Source: Loripinus fragilis
Lineage: Eukaryota; Mollusca; Bivalvia; Lucinida; Lucinidae
Direction: 5' to 3'
Assembly (NCBI GenBank): GCA_964019695.1
Contig: OZ026515.1
Coordinates: 76,189,144 to 76,253,143 of the forward strand
DNA: 64,000 bases
Each line of letters opens with the position of its first letter. The first letter of the stretch is position 1. Positions 10,621 through 21,166 of this stretch are shown here, one piece after another. The notes below the pieces were generated by a model. That model was not told where the DNA came from. It ran no database searches and was given only the letters and a program-made list of their open reading frames with translations. The position numbers and the translations under genes were made by a program.

Positions 10621-11458
10621 CTTTAAGAACAAAGTGATGATAATCGTTTTCTTAAAATGAGCTGATGATATAATGTTATTGATGGTAATGGAAATGAGAA
10701 TGAGTGATTGGACGGACTTTGTTGGGGTAATATGTTCAAATTCTACCATCAGAATTATTAGAGCAAAAATTAGCCGTAATACCAGGCACTATATTTTGTC
10801 AAAATACTGCCTGAAATGATTCACGATTGTTGAATTGAAAACGAACATCTAAAGTAATTTATTCGCGATTCTAATTTATGCAGCAGTACTGTATAATTAC
10901 GATACACTTTATGCTATACTGAACAAAAGTGAAAACGCTTCGCTACAATATTTTATATTTTGTGAGAAGGTATTGGACGAAGCTTAATGTTTTCCAGACA
11001 TCCAGCAAGCGATTCGTCGAAACTGCACCACTTTGTCTCTTTTGATGTCTGAGTTATGTTCCTTTTTGTGTTTAAAGCTTTATTCTTGCATGGGAATTCG
11101 CTACGCGAATCTGTTTGAAGCCGCAAAATCCATGTTCAAATCATGAGATTACGTGCTGTTTGAACATGGCTTTTACTTGAAAAAGCCTAAACTGGACCCT
11201 GATTTGCATGCATGACGTTACACTGGAAAGCCTTGCGGCCGTGACTGATCATTTTGCCGATGCTTTCGTTCGTAAAAACGTTGCACGCGTATATATGACG
11301 TTGTGGCGGCGTAATGACGTTCAAAAGTTTGACGCTGACGCTAGTTTGTTTCGAGAAATCAAGTGTAAGAAAAGGGATATTTAATGTTTGAGCGACGTTT
11401 TCAGCACGGTTTATGCTGAAATCAGGTAGAATATGCAAGAATAGCGATCACACATGTT

Positions 11459-11570
11459 TGTTTCATTGCATTAACACTTGCCGAGTCCCACGGACAATGT
11501 TTGAACACTTGGTCTAACACCCTCGTGTTCAAACAGCTTCCTCGGGACATGTTAATGAAACTGATTGGTC
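11459..11570. repeat. Imperfect inverted repeat
   Basis: GTTTCATTGCATTAACA ... TTTGAACAC pairs with GTGTTCAAA ... CATGTTAATGAAAC. Arms are about 45 bp with several mismatches and indels. It sits within the 3.6-kb TIR element. Function unknown. Confidence 0.55.
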
Positions 11571-13175
11571 ACTGACAGGAATACAAAGTTATGTTGTCCA
11601 GGCTCCATTTTAGCGCATTTTCAAAGTACTACATCCGATATAATTGATTCTGAACATACACAAAATTATAAGAGGTTACTCTCGGTTTGCGAAGCTGAAA
11701 TATTACAAGTTACAGTTAAATAATTGAAGTTTTCTCATCTTATTATGTTGATTTCTGACGATTTTTGTCTAAAAGTGCCAAAAATAGCTAAAAATAGTAC
11801 CAAGTTTCTTGCTGATGTTCATAAAGACAGATAAACTCTCAATAAATATAACAATACAGTCTTAAAGATAATATATTGAACCATTGCTTTTTGAAGAAAA
11901 CAAAAGATATGCAGAGAAATAACTGAGATATGATTATTTAATCTTCAACATACGTCAGTTTTGAAAGCCCAGTCGCCATTGAGCCACGACAAGGTATTTC
12001 CAATATATACATTTACCTGTATGTAAGTGACCAGTCCATGTTTATTGGGTCCGAGCTTGAATCAAGCTCAGAAATCAATATTTATCAAAATTGTAATGAA
12101 GATGTAAAATGTCTCCCTTTGACAAAACAAATAGGGAATATTAAATATTTGTTAATCTTCGATTTATCACGATTTTCGATAACTTTCTTTCTGTTGCCAA
12201 ATTAGGTAGACCTATCAGCACATTGTTCCTACCATTTCTCGACTAGTAATGAGCTCAGACTTAGATGCAACAACACATTGATTTTCCTATGGTGATTTCA
12301 GTGATACATTTTCAATCTTGGCCAATTTGATGAAACCCCGCTCTCTAAGGTTGCTTTTCTAAACGATTAAAACACATTTCTGGTTGTCACATGTCTAAGA
12401 CTACCATTTCGTTCAGTCGGATCTGGTTGGCAGTGGGTTTCTGAAGGCCTAAAATGTTTGAGATTTCTGTTCAAAATTGTAACCTGAAAAATTGGACACC
12501 TGTCACTTTTAAATGACTTTCATGTGTTTCCTCGTGACAGCATCCGTAAACCTTTTACTTTATAAATGCATAACCCAGTCTTTGAACATTCAGATACACT
12601 TTCGTTTGCATTACTGGCTTGCATCATCTTGTATATAAATGGGAAACAATTCAGGTGTAGCGTTTTCACTTTTGTTCAGTTTATAATAAACGGCGATCAC
12701 TGACCTGAAACGAAATCGAATGATTTAGTCAACCGTTGCATATTATTAATAAACTGGGTCAGTTTATGTCCATTCTACCAACAGTAATACTCCCCCGTTG
12801 AAAATAACCAAAAATATGCCAAAATTCCATCTAATTACAGAAAAACACAGCAAAAACATCAGGTTGAAAATTTTGTCAAAAAATACTGCACCTTTTTCTA
12901 CCCGCATATCGAAAAGTTTAAGAGAAAATAACGTGAATAGATGCACTTAAAGTCGATTTTTCGCGTTTCTTATTAATGCGGCAGTACTTTAGGTATATAT
13001 ATATCAGATTATGACAGTGTGTCATATGTAAGAATGCCAATACCTTACTTCCTGTTTAAGTTATCTCCATTAAATGAACTTAAAAAAGGAAACTGTATAT
13101 TAAGCTCCATAACTTTCATAACCTATGAGATATTTTGATAATATTTCATAGGACTATTTCTAATGGCAAGATTGT

Positions 13176-13459
13176 ACCAGTCCAGTTTGTGCAGTCAGTA
13201 ACTTGTTTGACTGCAGATCCAGGGGTAGGGAGTTCGATCCCAGCCCAGTCCCATACTTTTGTGGAGATTGATCATGAAATATTTTCTAAGGTCACTCTCC
13301 TCCTTCCGCTGATTCGAGAAGGGTTTATGTAAGTTACAAGGGAAAGTATGTGCATGAAATAGTGGTTACTCTTAGTCAAGCTTGCCCTGTAAAAAAGTGT
13401 GGTTAGGTGAACTGACCATCTCAACATGACATGACGTAAAGGATCAAATCAAATCAATC
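13176..13459 (+). mobile_element. SINE-2, tRNA-derived, diverged copy
   Basis: Contains a box B-like GAGTTCGATCCC and the SINE-2 body (CCCATACTTTTGTGGAGATT, AAGTATGTGCATGAA, GTGTGGTTAGGTGAACTGAC). Ends ACGTAAAGGATCAAATC. Target-site duplication of about 14 bp: ATGGCAAGATTGT at 13162-13175 and ATGGCAAGAATGT at 13460-13473. Inserted in family D core sequence. Confidence 0.82.
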
Positions 13460-13970
13460 AATGGCAAGAATGTGTGTAACATGCAAGAATTATAACCCTT
13501 TCTTATTTTTATTAGAGTTATCTACCTTGAACTAATTTTAAAGGTACCATCATACCCATTCAGGTATTTTGATTATGTTTGGTAGAAGTATATTTCAGTT
13601 TATCACAAGTTGTCTTGTGTGAGAATGGTTGCCCTCCCTTCCTGTTTTGAATTATCTCCCTCGAATGAGTCTGAAAGACAAAAAATCTGCTACACTCAAT
13701 AACTTTCTTTTCATTTTGACTGATTAGATTAACTCTACACTCTCCCTGTACTATATGACTGACTAGATAAACACTTCATTTTCCCTGTGCTATATGACTG
13801 ATTAGATTAACACTACATTTTCCCTGTGCTAATATGACTGATAAAATAAACACTGAACTTTCCCTGTGCTATACGGCTGTTTAAATAAATACAACACTTT
13901 CCCTGTGCTATATGACTGATTAGATTAACACTACATTTTCCCTGTGCTATATGACTGATTAGATAAACAC

Positions 13971-14288
13971 AGCGCAGTCGGTAACGTGTCTGGCAACAGA
14001 TGCGAGTCTGACTGCAGATCCAGGGGTCGCGAGTTCGATCCCGGCCCGGTCCCATACTTTCGTGGAGATTGATCATGAAATAATTTCTACGGTCATTCTC
14101 CTCCCTTCCGCTGAATCATTCAAGAAGGGTTGTTGTCAGTTACAAGCGAAAGTATGTGCACGAAGTACTGGTTAACTGCTTGCTCAAGCTTGCCCAGGAA
14201 AAAGTGTGGTTAGGTGAACTGACCGTCCCTCAATGACCATAGCTGTTGACTTGGGACGTAAAGGAACAAAACAAACAAACAAACAAAT
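13971..14288 (+). mobile_element. SINE-2, well-preserved copy
   Basis: tRNA-like head AGCGCAGTCGGTAACGTGTC with box B GAGTTCGATCCC (about 14031). The body is followed by GACTTGGGACGTAAAGGAAC and an (AAAC)n tail. Flanked on both sides by minisatellite, so the target duplication cannot be read uniquely. Confidence 0.85.
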
Positions 14289-15642
14289 ATGACTGATAAA
14301 ATAAACACTTCATTTTCCCTGTGCTATATGACTGATCAGATTAACACTACATTTTCCCTGTGCTATATGACTGATTAGATTAACACTACATTTTCCCTGT
14401 GCTAATATGACTGATAAAATAAACACTGAACTTTCCCTGTGCTATACAGCTGTTTAAATAAATACAACACTTTCCCTGTGCTATATGACTGATTAGATTA
14501 ACACTACATTTTCCCTGTGCTATATGACTGACTAGATAAACACTACATTTTCCCTGTGCTAATATGACTGATAAAATAAACACTGAACTTTCCCTGTGTT
14601 ATACGGCTGTTTAAATAAATACAACACTTTCCCTGTGCTATATGACTGATAAAATAAACACTACATTTTCCCTGTGCTATATGACTGACTAGATAAACAC
14701 TACATTTTCCCTGTGCTATATGACTGATTAGATTAACACTACATTTTCCCTGTGCTAATATGACTGATAAAATAAACACTGAACTTTCCCTGTGCTATCA
14801 GCTGTTTAAATAAAAACAACATTTTCCCTGTGCTATATGACTGATCAGATTAACACTACATTTTCCCTGTGCTATATGACTGATTAGATAAACACTACAT
14901 TTTCCCTGTGCTAATATCACTGATAAAATAAACACTGAACTTTCCCTGTGTTATACGGCTGTTTAAATAAATACAACATTTTCCCTGTGCTATATGACTG
15001 ATTAGATAAACACTACATTTTCCCTGTGCTGATATGACTGATTAAATAAACACTGCACTTTCCCTGTGCTATACGGCTGTTTAAATATATACAACACTTT
15101 CCCTTTGCCATATGACTGATTAGATTAACACTACATTTTCCCAGTGCTATATGACTGATAAAATAAACACTACACTTTCTCTGTTGTATAAGACTGATTA
15201 AATAAATACAACACTTTCCCTGTGCCATTTGACAGATAAGATTAAAACTGCACTTTCCCAGTGCTATATGACTGATAAAATAAACACTACATTTTCCATG
15301 TGCCATATGACAGAATAGATTCACACTACACTTTCCCAATGCTATTCGACTGATTAAATAAACACTACACTTTCCCTGTGCTATATAACTGATAAAATAA
15401 ATGCTACACTTTCCATGTACTATATGGGTAATTAAAGAAACATTACATTTTCCATGTGCTATTTGACTGATTAGATTTACACTACACTTTTCCTGTGCTA
15501 TAAGACTAATAAAATAAATGCTACACTTTCCATGTACTATTTGACTAATTAAATAAATACTACACTTTCCTAATTAAATAAATACTACACTTTCCCTGTA
15601 ATATTTGACTGATTAAATAAACACTGCACGTTCCTTGTAATA

Positions 15643-16768
15643 CAAGAGGTGTTTCATGTTTATTTGAACAAATTTGAAATTGCCGTATCTCATTTATTTC
15701 TTATCTTAATAATAATAAATTAACATTGGTTAATCTGATCTCCAGGAATGCGCAGTCACCAGGAAAATAGCTCTTAACTTTATTCGTTGGATTAAAACAG
15801 TCTCTGAAGATGAGTAGTCAAAGTTTAAGCGTTTAAAAATGCTGTCTGAAACCAAATTATCAAAATCGTTCTCAAACGATTTTTCTTTAAAGGGTGAAGT
15901 TTTTCTCTTGGTACCTATTATAAATTGTATAAAAATGATTAAAGTACATTCTGGTAGGAAATAAAGCATTTCCGTTGGATATTTACTTTTTTGAAGCAAC
16001 TTAAACATCAAATTTTGGGGTTTACACTTTCCAAAGCAACACTAAATTGTAAGCAAACTACATGAATGCAATAATTGGTGATCAGTTTTATCGGCGATAT
16101 ATTCTTGAATTATTTAAAAACTTGTGTCGGCTGTGAGTTTTGAGACTTTGTTTTTCACGATTCTTCCAGGTCACATTTTATACATGGAATGCCCATTTGG
16201 GCACTCGTTTGTTTGTTTGTTTGTTTGATTTGATTCTTTACGTCCCATCAACAGTCTTTCATTTATATAGGGACGGTTCTTCCTGTGTTGAACCAGTACT
16301 AATCTAGGATAAATGTGTCTTGCTCAAGGACCACAACGCAGTGACGTTGGTGAGGCTCGAACCCGCGGCCCTTCGGTCTCGAGTCAAGCACTCTATCACT
16401 GAGCCACTGCACTCGTATGGTAGAACTTATAAAGCCCAGTTGTCAAGCAAAAGCAGGCACACAGAAGCTGTTTTTCATTTGAATAATAGACTGAATGCTC
16501 CTCTAAACTTAAAAGAAATTTGAGCACTTTCATACGCATTTTTAATAGAAATACACCCGTTTTAGCTCTTAAAATCAGTAAAAGAGGGGTGGGCGTGTAT
16601 TTTGGGGCGCCATGTTATGTCTATGCTTTAAATTGCCTATTTGTCTTATTTGGTCATACCAGGGACACGTCCGTTGTTTAAAAGAAAGCAAAAGTTATTT
16701 ATTTTATTTGCATGCAACCTCAAAAAATGAAAATCACATTTGTTCAAATAAACATGAAACATGTCTCG
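15643..16768. mobile_element. 1.1-kb TIR element with TA duplication
   Basis: Termini CAAGAGGTGTTTCATGTTTA and the complement of CGAGACATGTTTCATGTTTA, both continuing TTTGAACAAAT (about 31 bp). Flanked by TA at 15641-15642 and 16769-16770. Joining the flanks restores minisatellite sequence. Tc1/mariner-type by target choice. It carries a SINE-1 copy and no recognisable transposase. Confidence 0.75.
16207..16411 (-). mobile_element. SINE-1, tRNA-derived, reverse copy
   Basis: Reads on the minus strand from a tRNA-like head (box A TGGCTCAGTGATAGAG, box B GGTTCGAGCCTC) to the tail GATGGGACGTAAAGAATC. GCACTCGT occurs at both edges (16201-16208 and 16409-16416). Inserted within the 1.1-kb TIR element. 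Confidence 0.85.
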
Positions 16769-16934
16769 TATATGACTAATTAAATAGACACTGCACTTTC
16801 CTTATGCTATATGACTGATTTAATAAATACTACACTTTCCCTTTGCTAACAATAAAGACTGATTAAATAAAGACTACCCTTTTCCTGTGCTATATGACGG
16901 ATAAAATAAACACTTCACTTTCCCAGTGCTATAT

Positions 16935-17258
16935 ACCGGGCTGCATAGCACTGTCAGTAATGTGTCTGACTGCAGATACATGTCTGACAGGCAGATACAG
17001 GGGTTGGAGTTTGATTTCAGCTCTGTCCCATACTTTTGTGGAGATTGATCATGAAATAATTTCTCTAAGGCCATTCTCCTCTCTTCCGCTGATTCAAGAA
17101 GAGTTGTTGTCTGTTACAAGCGAAAGTATGTGCAAGAAGTACTGGTTAACCACTTAGTCAAGCATGCCCAGGAAAAAAGTGTGGTTAGGTGAACTGACCA
17201 TCCTGACATGAGCATAGCTGTTGACTCCGTCATAAAGCATCAAACCAAGCCAAGAAAA
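16935..17258 (+). mobile_element. SINE-2, diverged copy
   Basis: Head CCGGGCTGCATAGCACTGTC, body matching other SINE-2 copies (CATACTTTTGTGGAGATTGA, GTGTGGTTAGGTGAACTGAC). The tail is degraded. Exact 11-bp target duplication CAGTGCTATAT at 16924-16934 and 17259-17269, taken from the minisatellite. Confidence 0.88.
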
Positions 17259-17372
17259 CAGTGCTATATGACTACTTAAATAAACGTTACACTGTCTCTG
17301 TGCTAACAATAAAGACTGATTAAATAGATACTACACTTTCCCTGTGCTATATGACTGATTAAATAAATACTG

Positions 17373-18440
17373 TTGCCTATTCCTGCACATGGGTCTTCCC
17401 CTGAACTCTGCAAGAGGTCCAGGCCTGTACTGCAGATCACTACCTTTTTATTCCTGCATTTTACCCTCAGCCCCTTGTTCTCCATAGCTTCATTCCATAT
17501 CAAGAGCCTCCTGACACATTCCTCTTTCGAGTCGGCAATGATGGACAAGATCATCAGGATATAGGTCCTCCGAGGGAGCTCCAGAGTGAAATTCCCTTGA
17601 CAAGGTCTCCAGCATGATGATGAAAAGCAGGGGACAGAGTATGAAGCCCTGGTGGACCCCTACCATCACCTCAAACTCTTGGCTGTAACCTTGGGCGACC
17701 AGGCAGCATAGTCGGTAACGTGTCTGGCAACAGATGCGAGTCTGACTGCAGATCCAGGGGTCGCAAGTTGGATCCAGGCCTGGTCCCATACTTTCGTGGC
17801 GGTTATGAAATAATTTCTACGGTCTTTCTCCTCCCTTCCGCTGAATCATTCAAGAAGGATTGTTGTCAGTTACAAGCCAAAGTATGTGCACGAAGTCCTG
17901 GTTATTCGAGCTTGCCCAGGAAAAAGTGTGGTTAGGTGAATTGACTGTCCTGCCATGACCGTAGCTGTTGACTTGGGACGTAAAGCAGCAAAACAAACTA
18001 ACAAAAAATAACCTTGGGAGACACAGACCTACCATCGCTCATTGGCATGCATTCCCTGGACTAACTGCACAAGCTATTGAACTGGACTGGATCTGGACTA
18101 ACCGCACAATCTATTCCTCATCACATAGCTTTCTCAGGGGCTACTAGATAACCTTCTGAGGGGCACAGTAAAATGCTTTCTCTAGGTCCATGAAAACAAT
18201 ATAAAGCCGCTTTAGGTATTTCTCCTGTAGATGCTGAACGACAGAGATTGCATCTGTAATGCCTCTTCCTGGGACAAAGCCAAACTAGGAGTCATCCATA
18301 GACACCGCCTGTCTTATGAGACCATTAACAATCCTCCAAAGCATCTTCACGGCCACTTTGGTCAGCTTGAGGCCTCGATAGTTGTCTCATGTCCAGGGCA
18401 TCATTCTGCCCTTGTAAAGACAGACAATGAAACTATCAGG
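17373..18440 (-). pseudogene. RTE-like LINE reverse transcriptase fragment
   Basis: Minus-strand, frameshifted remnant of a non-LTR reverse transcriptase. From 18440 downward it reads NYRGLKLTKVAVKML, FGFVPGRGITDA, LQEKYLKRLYIVF and MDLEKAF. After a SINE insertion it continues GVHQGFILCPLLFIIMLETL (17640 region), then YPDDLVHH, then ENKGLRVKCRNKKVV. The order and wording are those of RTE-clade LINEs (GVHQGS.LSPLLFIIVLE, YADDL). The catalytic YADD box has become YPDD, so even without the frameshifts it would be inactive. Not part of the host gene. Confidence 0.82.
17700..18008 (+). mobile_element. SINE-2 inside the LINE fragment
   Basis: Starts near CAGGCAGCATAGTCGGTAAC; the body matches the copy at 13971. 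Ends GACTTGGGACGTAAAGCAGC then an AAC-rich tail. Target duplication TAACCTTGGG(C/A)GAC at 17686-17699 and 18009-18022. Splits the LINE reverse transcriptase. Confidence 0.9.
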
Positions 18441-18507
18441 GTTCAAATTTAACTTTTTGCAACTTGCTTAATCTAGTGAGTGCTTGTGTTTGTAACACGC
18501 TAAATCA

Positions 18508-20474
18508 AAAGGGGTACGTGCATTAAGGGGCTCCAATAGAGCCAAAAACTAAAAGTTGCTTTTCACCAATTTCATCTTATTGGTTTATTAGAAGAATAGC
18601 CCAAGTGTAAAATTCTTTCATTTATTTTACTTTTACCGGTTGCTATGGTAACCAAGATGTAGGTGGCGCTCGAAGATGTCGGACGCGAGTTTCAAAGGGG
18701 GATTTTGGAACTTTAAAATATGGATAAAAAGGAGGGTTCTTCTACCAATTTTATGCCAGATGACCTTTTAGAAGTTATCTGCATTCTTGAGAGAGGGAAA
18801 AAGCACTATTCGTATAAAATTATACGTAAGAGGAATTATTTTTCTCTCATCACCAAATTTCCCGCCAAGAATGGAGAATTGACGCCATTGAAGAACTGCG
18901 CTTCCGCCCGAGGAACAGCAACTCATCTGGATCAGAGAGAATTTTCTTCCGACGACAAGCTACCAAATAAAAGGCGAAAGCGTAGAAGAAACAAATCTTC
19001 ACGTGCTTCTAGATCTGCAAGACAACAAAAGGATAAGAAACTCAAAGATTCTTCCGATGTTCGGTTAGCACAACAGAAGCCAAAGAAGAAATCTTCAGCT
19101 CGAGGGGCAAGTCAACATACGGATAAGAGTAAACATTCTTCCGATGTACAGCTAGCACAACCAAAGCCAAAGAAGAAATCCCCAGCTCAAGTGGCAAGGG
19201 ACCGTGCCAGGCGAAGAGAGTTCTGGAAACGTATGCGAATACCCAGACAGCTAAGAGCAGAGAACCTAGCTTTGCACTACCGACTCCTAGCACAGAAGGA
19301 AGCCAGTCCACAGTCCTCCGTGGTCAGCCAGTCAGAGTCGGAGAACTCCAGCTGCTTGGATCGTACATCTGATGATTCTAAGTCATACCAGCAACAAGAA
19401 ACAGGGACGGTAGCCAGTCCACAATTTTCTGTGGTCAGCCAGTCAGAGTCAGAGAACTTCGCCTGCTTGGATCGAACATCTGATGTTTCTCAGTCTTCCA
19501 GATATTTAACCATTGAAGGGGACATTGTCAACACACTTTTCACAGCCCAAGTTCAATCGGATTTAAATAAACTGTCTGCAGAGGCTGCAGTTGAGCATTC
19601 TAGTATTTCAGTGGATAAATGTTATGATTCGGAAATTGTGTGTACACGTTGTTTGAAAAAAGGAAGTTTGACAGCTTTACGTCGCTGTACAGGCTGTAAA
19701 AGCTCCAGCTATTGTAGCAAAGACTGCCAGAGATTAGATTGGCCATCGCATAAGCAGCTGTGCAAATCAATCCAATCTCAAAACCCACAAAATTAACTGT
19801 AATAGCTCACTTTGTACATAGAACTTTAGGTGACGGTGTTTGAGACTTTTAAAACTGAAAAAGCTCATTCTTGTACATAGAACTTCTTGTGGTGTTGGAA
19901 GAAATATTCAATTGATTACTCGCTGTGTTATATTGTACATTGGTGTTGGTGACATTTAGTGTGTAGAACATTTTTATCCATTATCTCCCTTTTACCGGTT
20001 TATCCGGGTGCGCCGATAAGTCAGCAGCGGAGCTCTACGAAACAACAACAACAACAATGGCCGAAAAATTGGCTTAAAATAGAGAAATTGCCATTTTAGG
20101 CCAAATTTGAGGCTTTTGGAGACCGACTTTTTAAAAATTAGATATCAGCACAAGCAAATACAAAAAAATACTTTTAATATAATGTGTGCCGTGATAATTC
20201 TCATCATCTGTTAAAATATTTTTTTGGTATTTGCTTGTGCTCTATATTAATTCCTCTGTTACTTGTCTCAAATTTGCTCTAAAATGGTTATTTTCAGCCT
20301 ATTTTGGCCGCCATTTTTGTTACCATAGCAACTGTAAAAGTCAAATCAATGCCAGACTTTTACACTTTGGCTATTGTTCTAATAAACTAAGACAAAGAAA
20401 CTTGTGAAGAGCAACTTTTATTTTTTGACCTCATAGGGGGGGCCAAAATAGCCGCTTAATGCACGTACCCCTTT
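18508..20474 (+). mobile_element. Long-TIR element carrying a MYND-finger ORF
   Basis: Bounded by inverted repeats of about 155 bp: left 18508-18660 starting AAAGGGGTACGTGCATTAAG, right 20315-20474 with the same sequence inverted. Shared blocks include AAAAGTTGCT, TTTATTAGAA, AATAGCC, GTGTAAAA and GTTGCTATGGTAAC. Divergence between arms is roughly one base in five. A smaller inverted pair (AGCACAAGCAAATAC at 20151; complement near 20230) lies inside. The only ORF is the 358-codon MYND protein at 18720. No transposase and no clear target duplication were found. Confidence 0.75.
18720..19796 (+). CDS. MYND zinc-finger protein, single exon (358 aa)
   Basis: Intact intronless ORF. Residues about 80-180 are very basic (KRRKRRRNKSSRASRSARQQ; KKKSSARGA; RDRARRREFWKRMR), likely nuclear and nucleic-acid binding. 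The C-terminus is a MYND finger with all ligands: C308-x2-C311-x11-C323-x2-C326-x5-C332-x3-C336-x7-H344-x3-C348. MYND fingers generally bind proline-rich partner peptides. Two internal duplications are visible: SSDVRLAQQKPKKKS against SSDVQLAQPKPKKKS, and ASPQSSVVSQSESEN against ASPQFSVVSQSESEN. It lies on the same strand as GTF2H4, within its intron, and midway between the arms of a long-TIR element. It is either an element-encoded accessory protein or a captured host retrocopy. The specific family is not recognised. Confidence 0.72.
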   Translation: MDKKEGSSTNFMPDDLLEVICILERGKKHYSYKIIRKRNYFSLITKFPAKNGELTPLKNCASARGTATHLDQREFSSDDKLPNKRRKRRRNKSSRASRSARQQKDKKLKDSSDVRLAQQKPKKKSSARGASQHTDKSKHSSDVQLAQPKPKKKSPAQVARDRARRREFWKRMRIPRQLRAENLALHYRLLAQKEASPQSSVVSQSESENSSCLDRTSDDSKSYQQQETGTVASPQFSVVSQSESENFACLDRTSDVSQSSRYLTIEGDIVNTLFTAQVQSDLNKLSAEAAVEHSSISVDKCYDSEIVCTRCLKKGSLTALRRCTGCKSSSYCSKDCQRLDWPSHKQLCKSIQSQNPQN

Positions 20475-21166
20475 CTACTTGATTTTTTTGCAGAAGCAAA
20501 ATTACATTATTTTTCATGAAATATTAAGTATAACACCTATTTGAAGGCATGTTAAAAAGATGAGCACTTGCTTGTCCAGCAGCTTTGATCGAATGTTGAA
20601 CTCTTTATGCTATACACCGCTTGAAACCATCCACTTCTGTAGAAATCTTGTAAACTGCTTCATTCCGCTTGCGTTTACACTTCCGGCGTAAAGTGCCCAG
20701 TGACATAGAGCGCTCCAAAAAGGAGGACTGACGTAGTAACTTCCCTTGGTTTCTCAACCAAAATGTTTTTTTATAGTTTATTTTAAAGTAAAATACTTCA
20801 AAAAAAACATTGCTTGATTTTTTTTTTCAATCAAAAAGCTGACGCTGACTTGGATCAATCCAAGTTTGAAGATTATAATGTCCGTGAGGGCATATATTTT
20901 CAGCCTCATTCTGATTCCTACTGTTGCCATGAAAAACGGACCTCGGAAAAACACAACAAAATTATTTATAGCGTTTTCCTCACAAGAAATCTTTCTCTTG
21001 GCTGACTACGCATCTCCTTTGCGCATAAACAATATCTCTTACTTTTCGGATTTCTATTTTCGCTTTTAAAACGTCCTGAAATCCGACTCACAAATAAATT
21101 TGAGTGCTAATTTTCCCTAATTGCATTCTGTAAAATTTGATCACATTTTGCCAACATGTGATTGCT
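20475..21166. other. Unassigned intronic DNA
   Basis: AT-rich. Nothing recognised apart from short unsupported open frames between 20814 and 21069. Confidence 0.5.

Larger units (their letters stand above)
9343..12988. mobile_element. 3.6-kb TIR element inserted in family D
   Basis: Terminal inverted repeats: AGTCCTGCCGCAATAATAAG (from 9343) and its diverged complement ending at 12988, sharing a continuation AAACGCGAAAA. Family D sequence lies on both sides. A third copy of the motif lies at about 10862-10890, in the same orientation as the right TIR. A second inverted pair (CTGAACAAAAGTGAAAACGC at about 10918, complement at 12657-12684) suggests composite structure. No transposase ORF recognised. 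Confidence 0.65.
8477..13700 (+). mobile_element. Tandem-repeat element family D, copy 1 (interrupted)
   Basis: The start at 8477 (atcccctgacctgacgagac, then gatatagtgatcagcc) parallels the family D start at 56664. Core units of about 160 bp (gagatattttgataatattt, tcaagacggt, aagaatggttgctctccctt, gttatctcccttgaatga) lie at 9000-9340, 12990-13160 and 13480-13690. The gaps between are later insertions described separately. The 3' end with its hairpin was not found; a 39-bp minisatellite follows directly. Confidence 0.65.
13690..17372. repeat. 39-bp minisatellite array, interrupted
   Basis: Tandem units of about 39 bp (CACTACATTTTCCCTGTGCT, then ATATGACTGATTAGATAAA). Higher-order variants alternate, such as a CTGAACTTTCCCTGTGCTATACGGCTGTTTAAATAAA form. 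Blocks: 13690-13970, 14289-15642, 16769-16935 and 17259-17372. They are separated by two SINE-2 copies and a 1.1-kb TIR element. The 39-bp period keeps minus-strand frames open (13-residue period AQGKCSVYLISHI), producing spurious ORFs. Confidence 0.9.

Noticed and set aside
11187..11438. 83-residue minus-strand ORF
   Set aside because: No motif, inside a TIR element next to an inverted repeat; no splice or start evidence.
13813..15339. Minus-strand ORFs with a 13-residue repeat (AQGKCS-type)
   Set aside because: They are translations of the 39-bp minisatellite, whose period is divisible by three; no start context, splice structure or domain.
13690..15642. Possible CRISPR array
   Set aside because: Units are contiguous 39-bp tandem repeats without unique spacers, in a eukaryotic intron.
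18231..18452. 73-residue + strand ORF
   Set aside because: Antisense shadow of the RTE-like LINE fragment.
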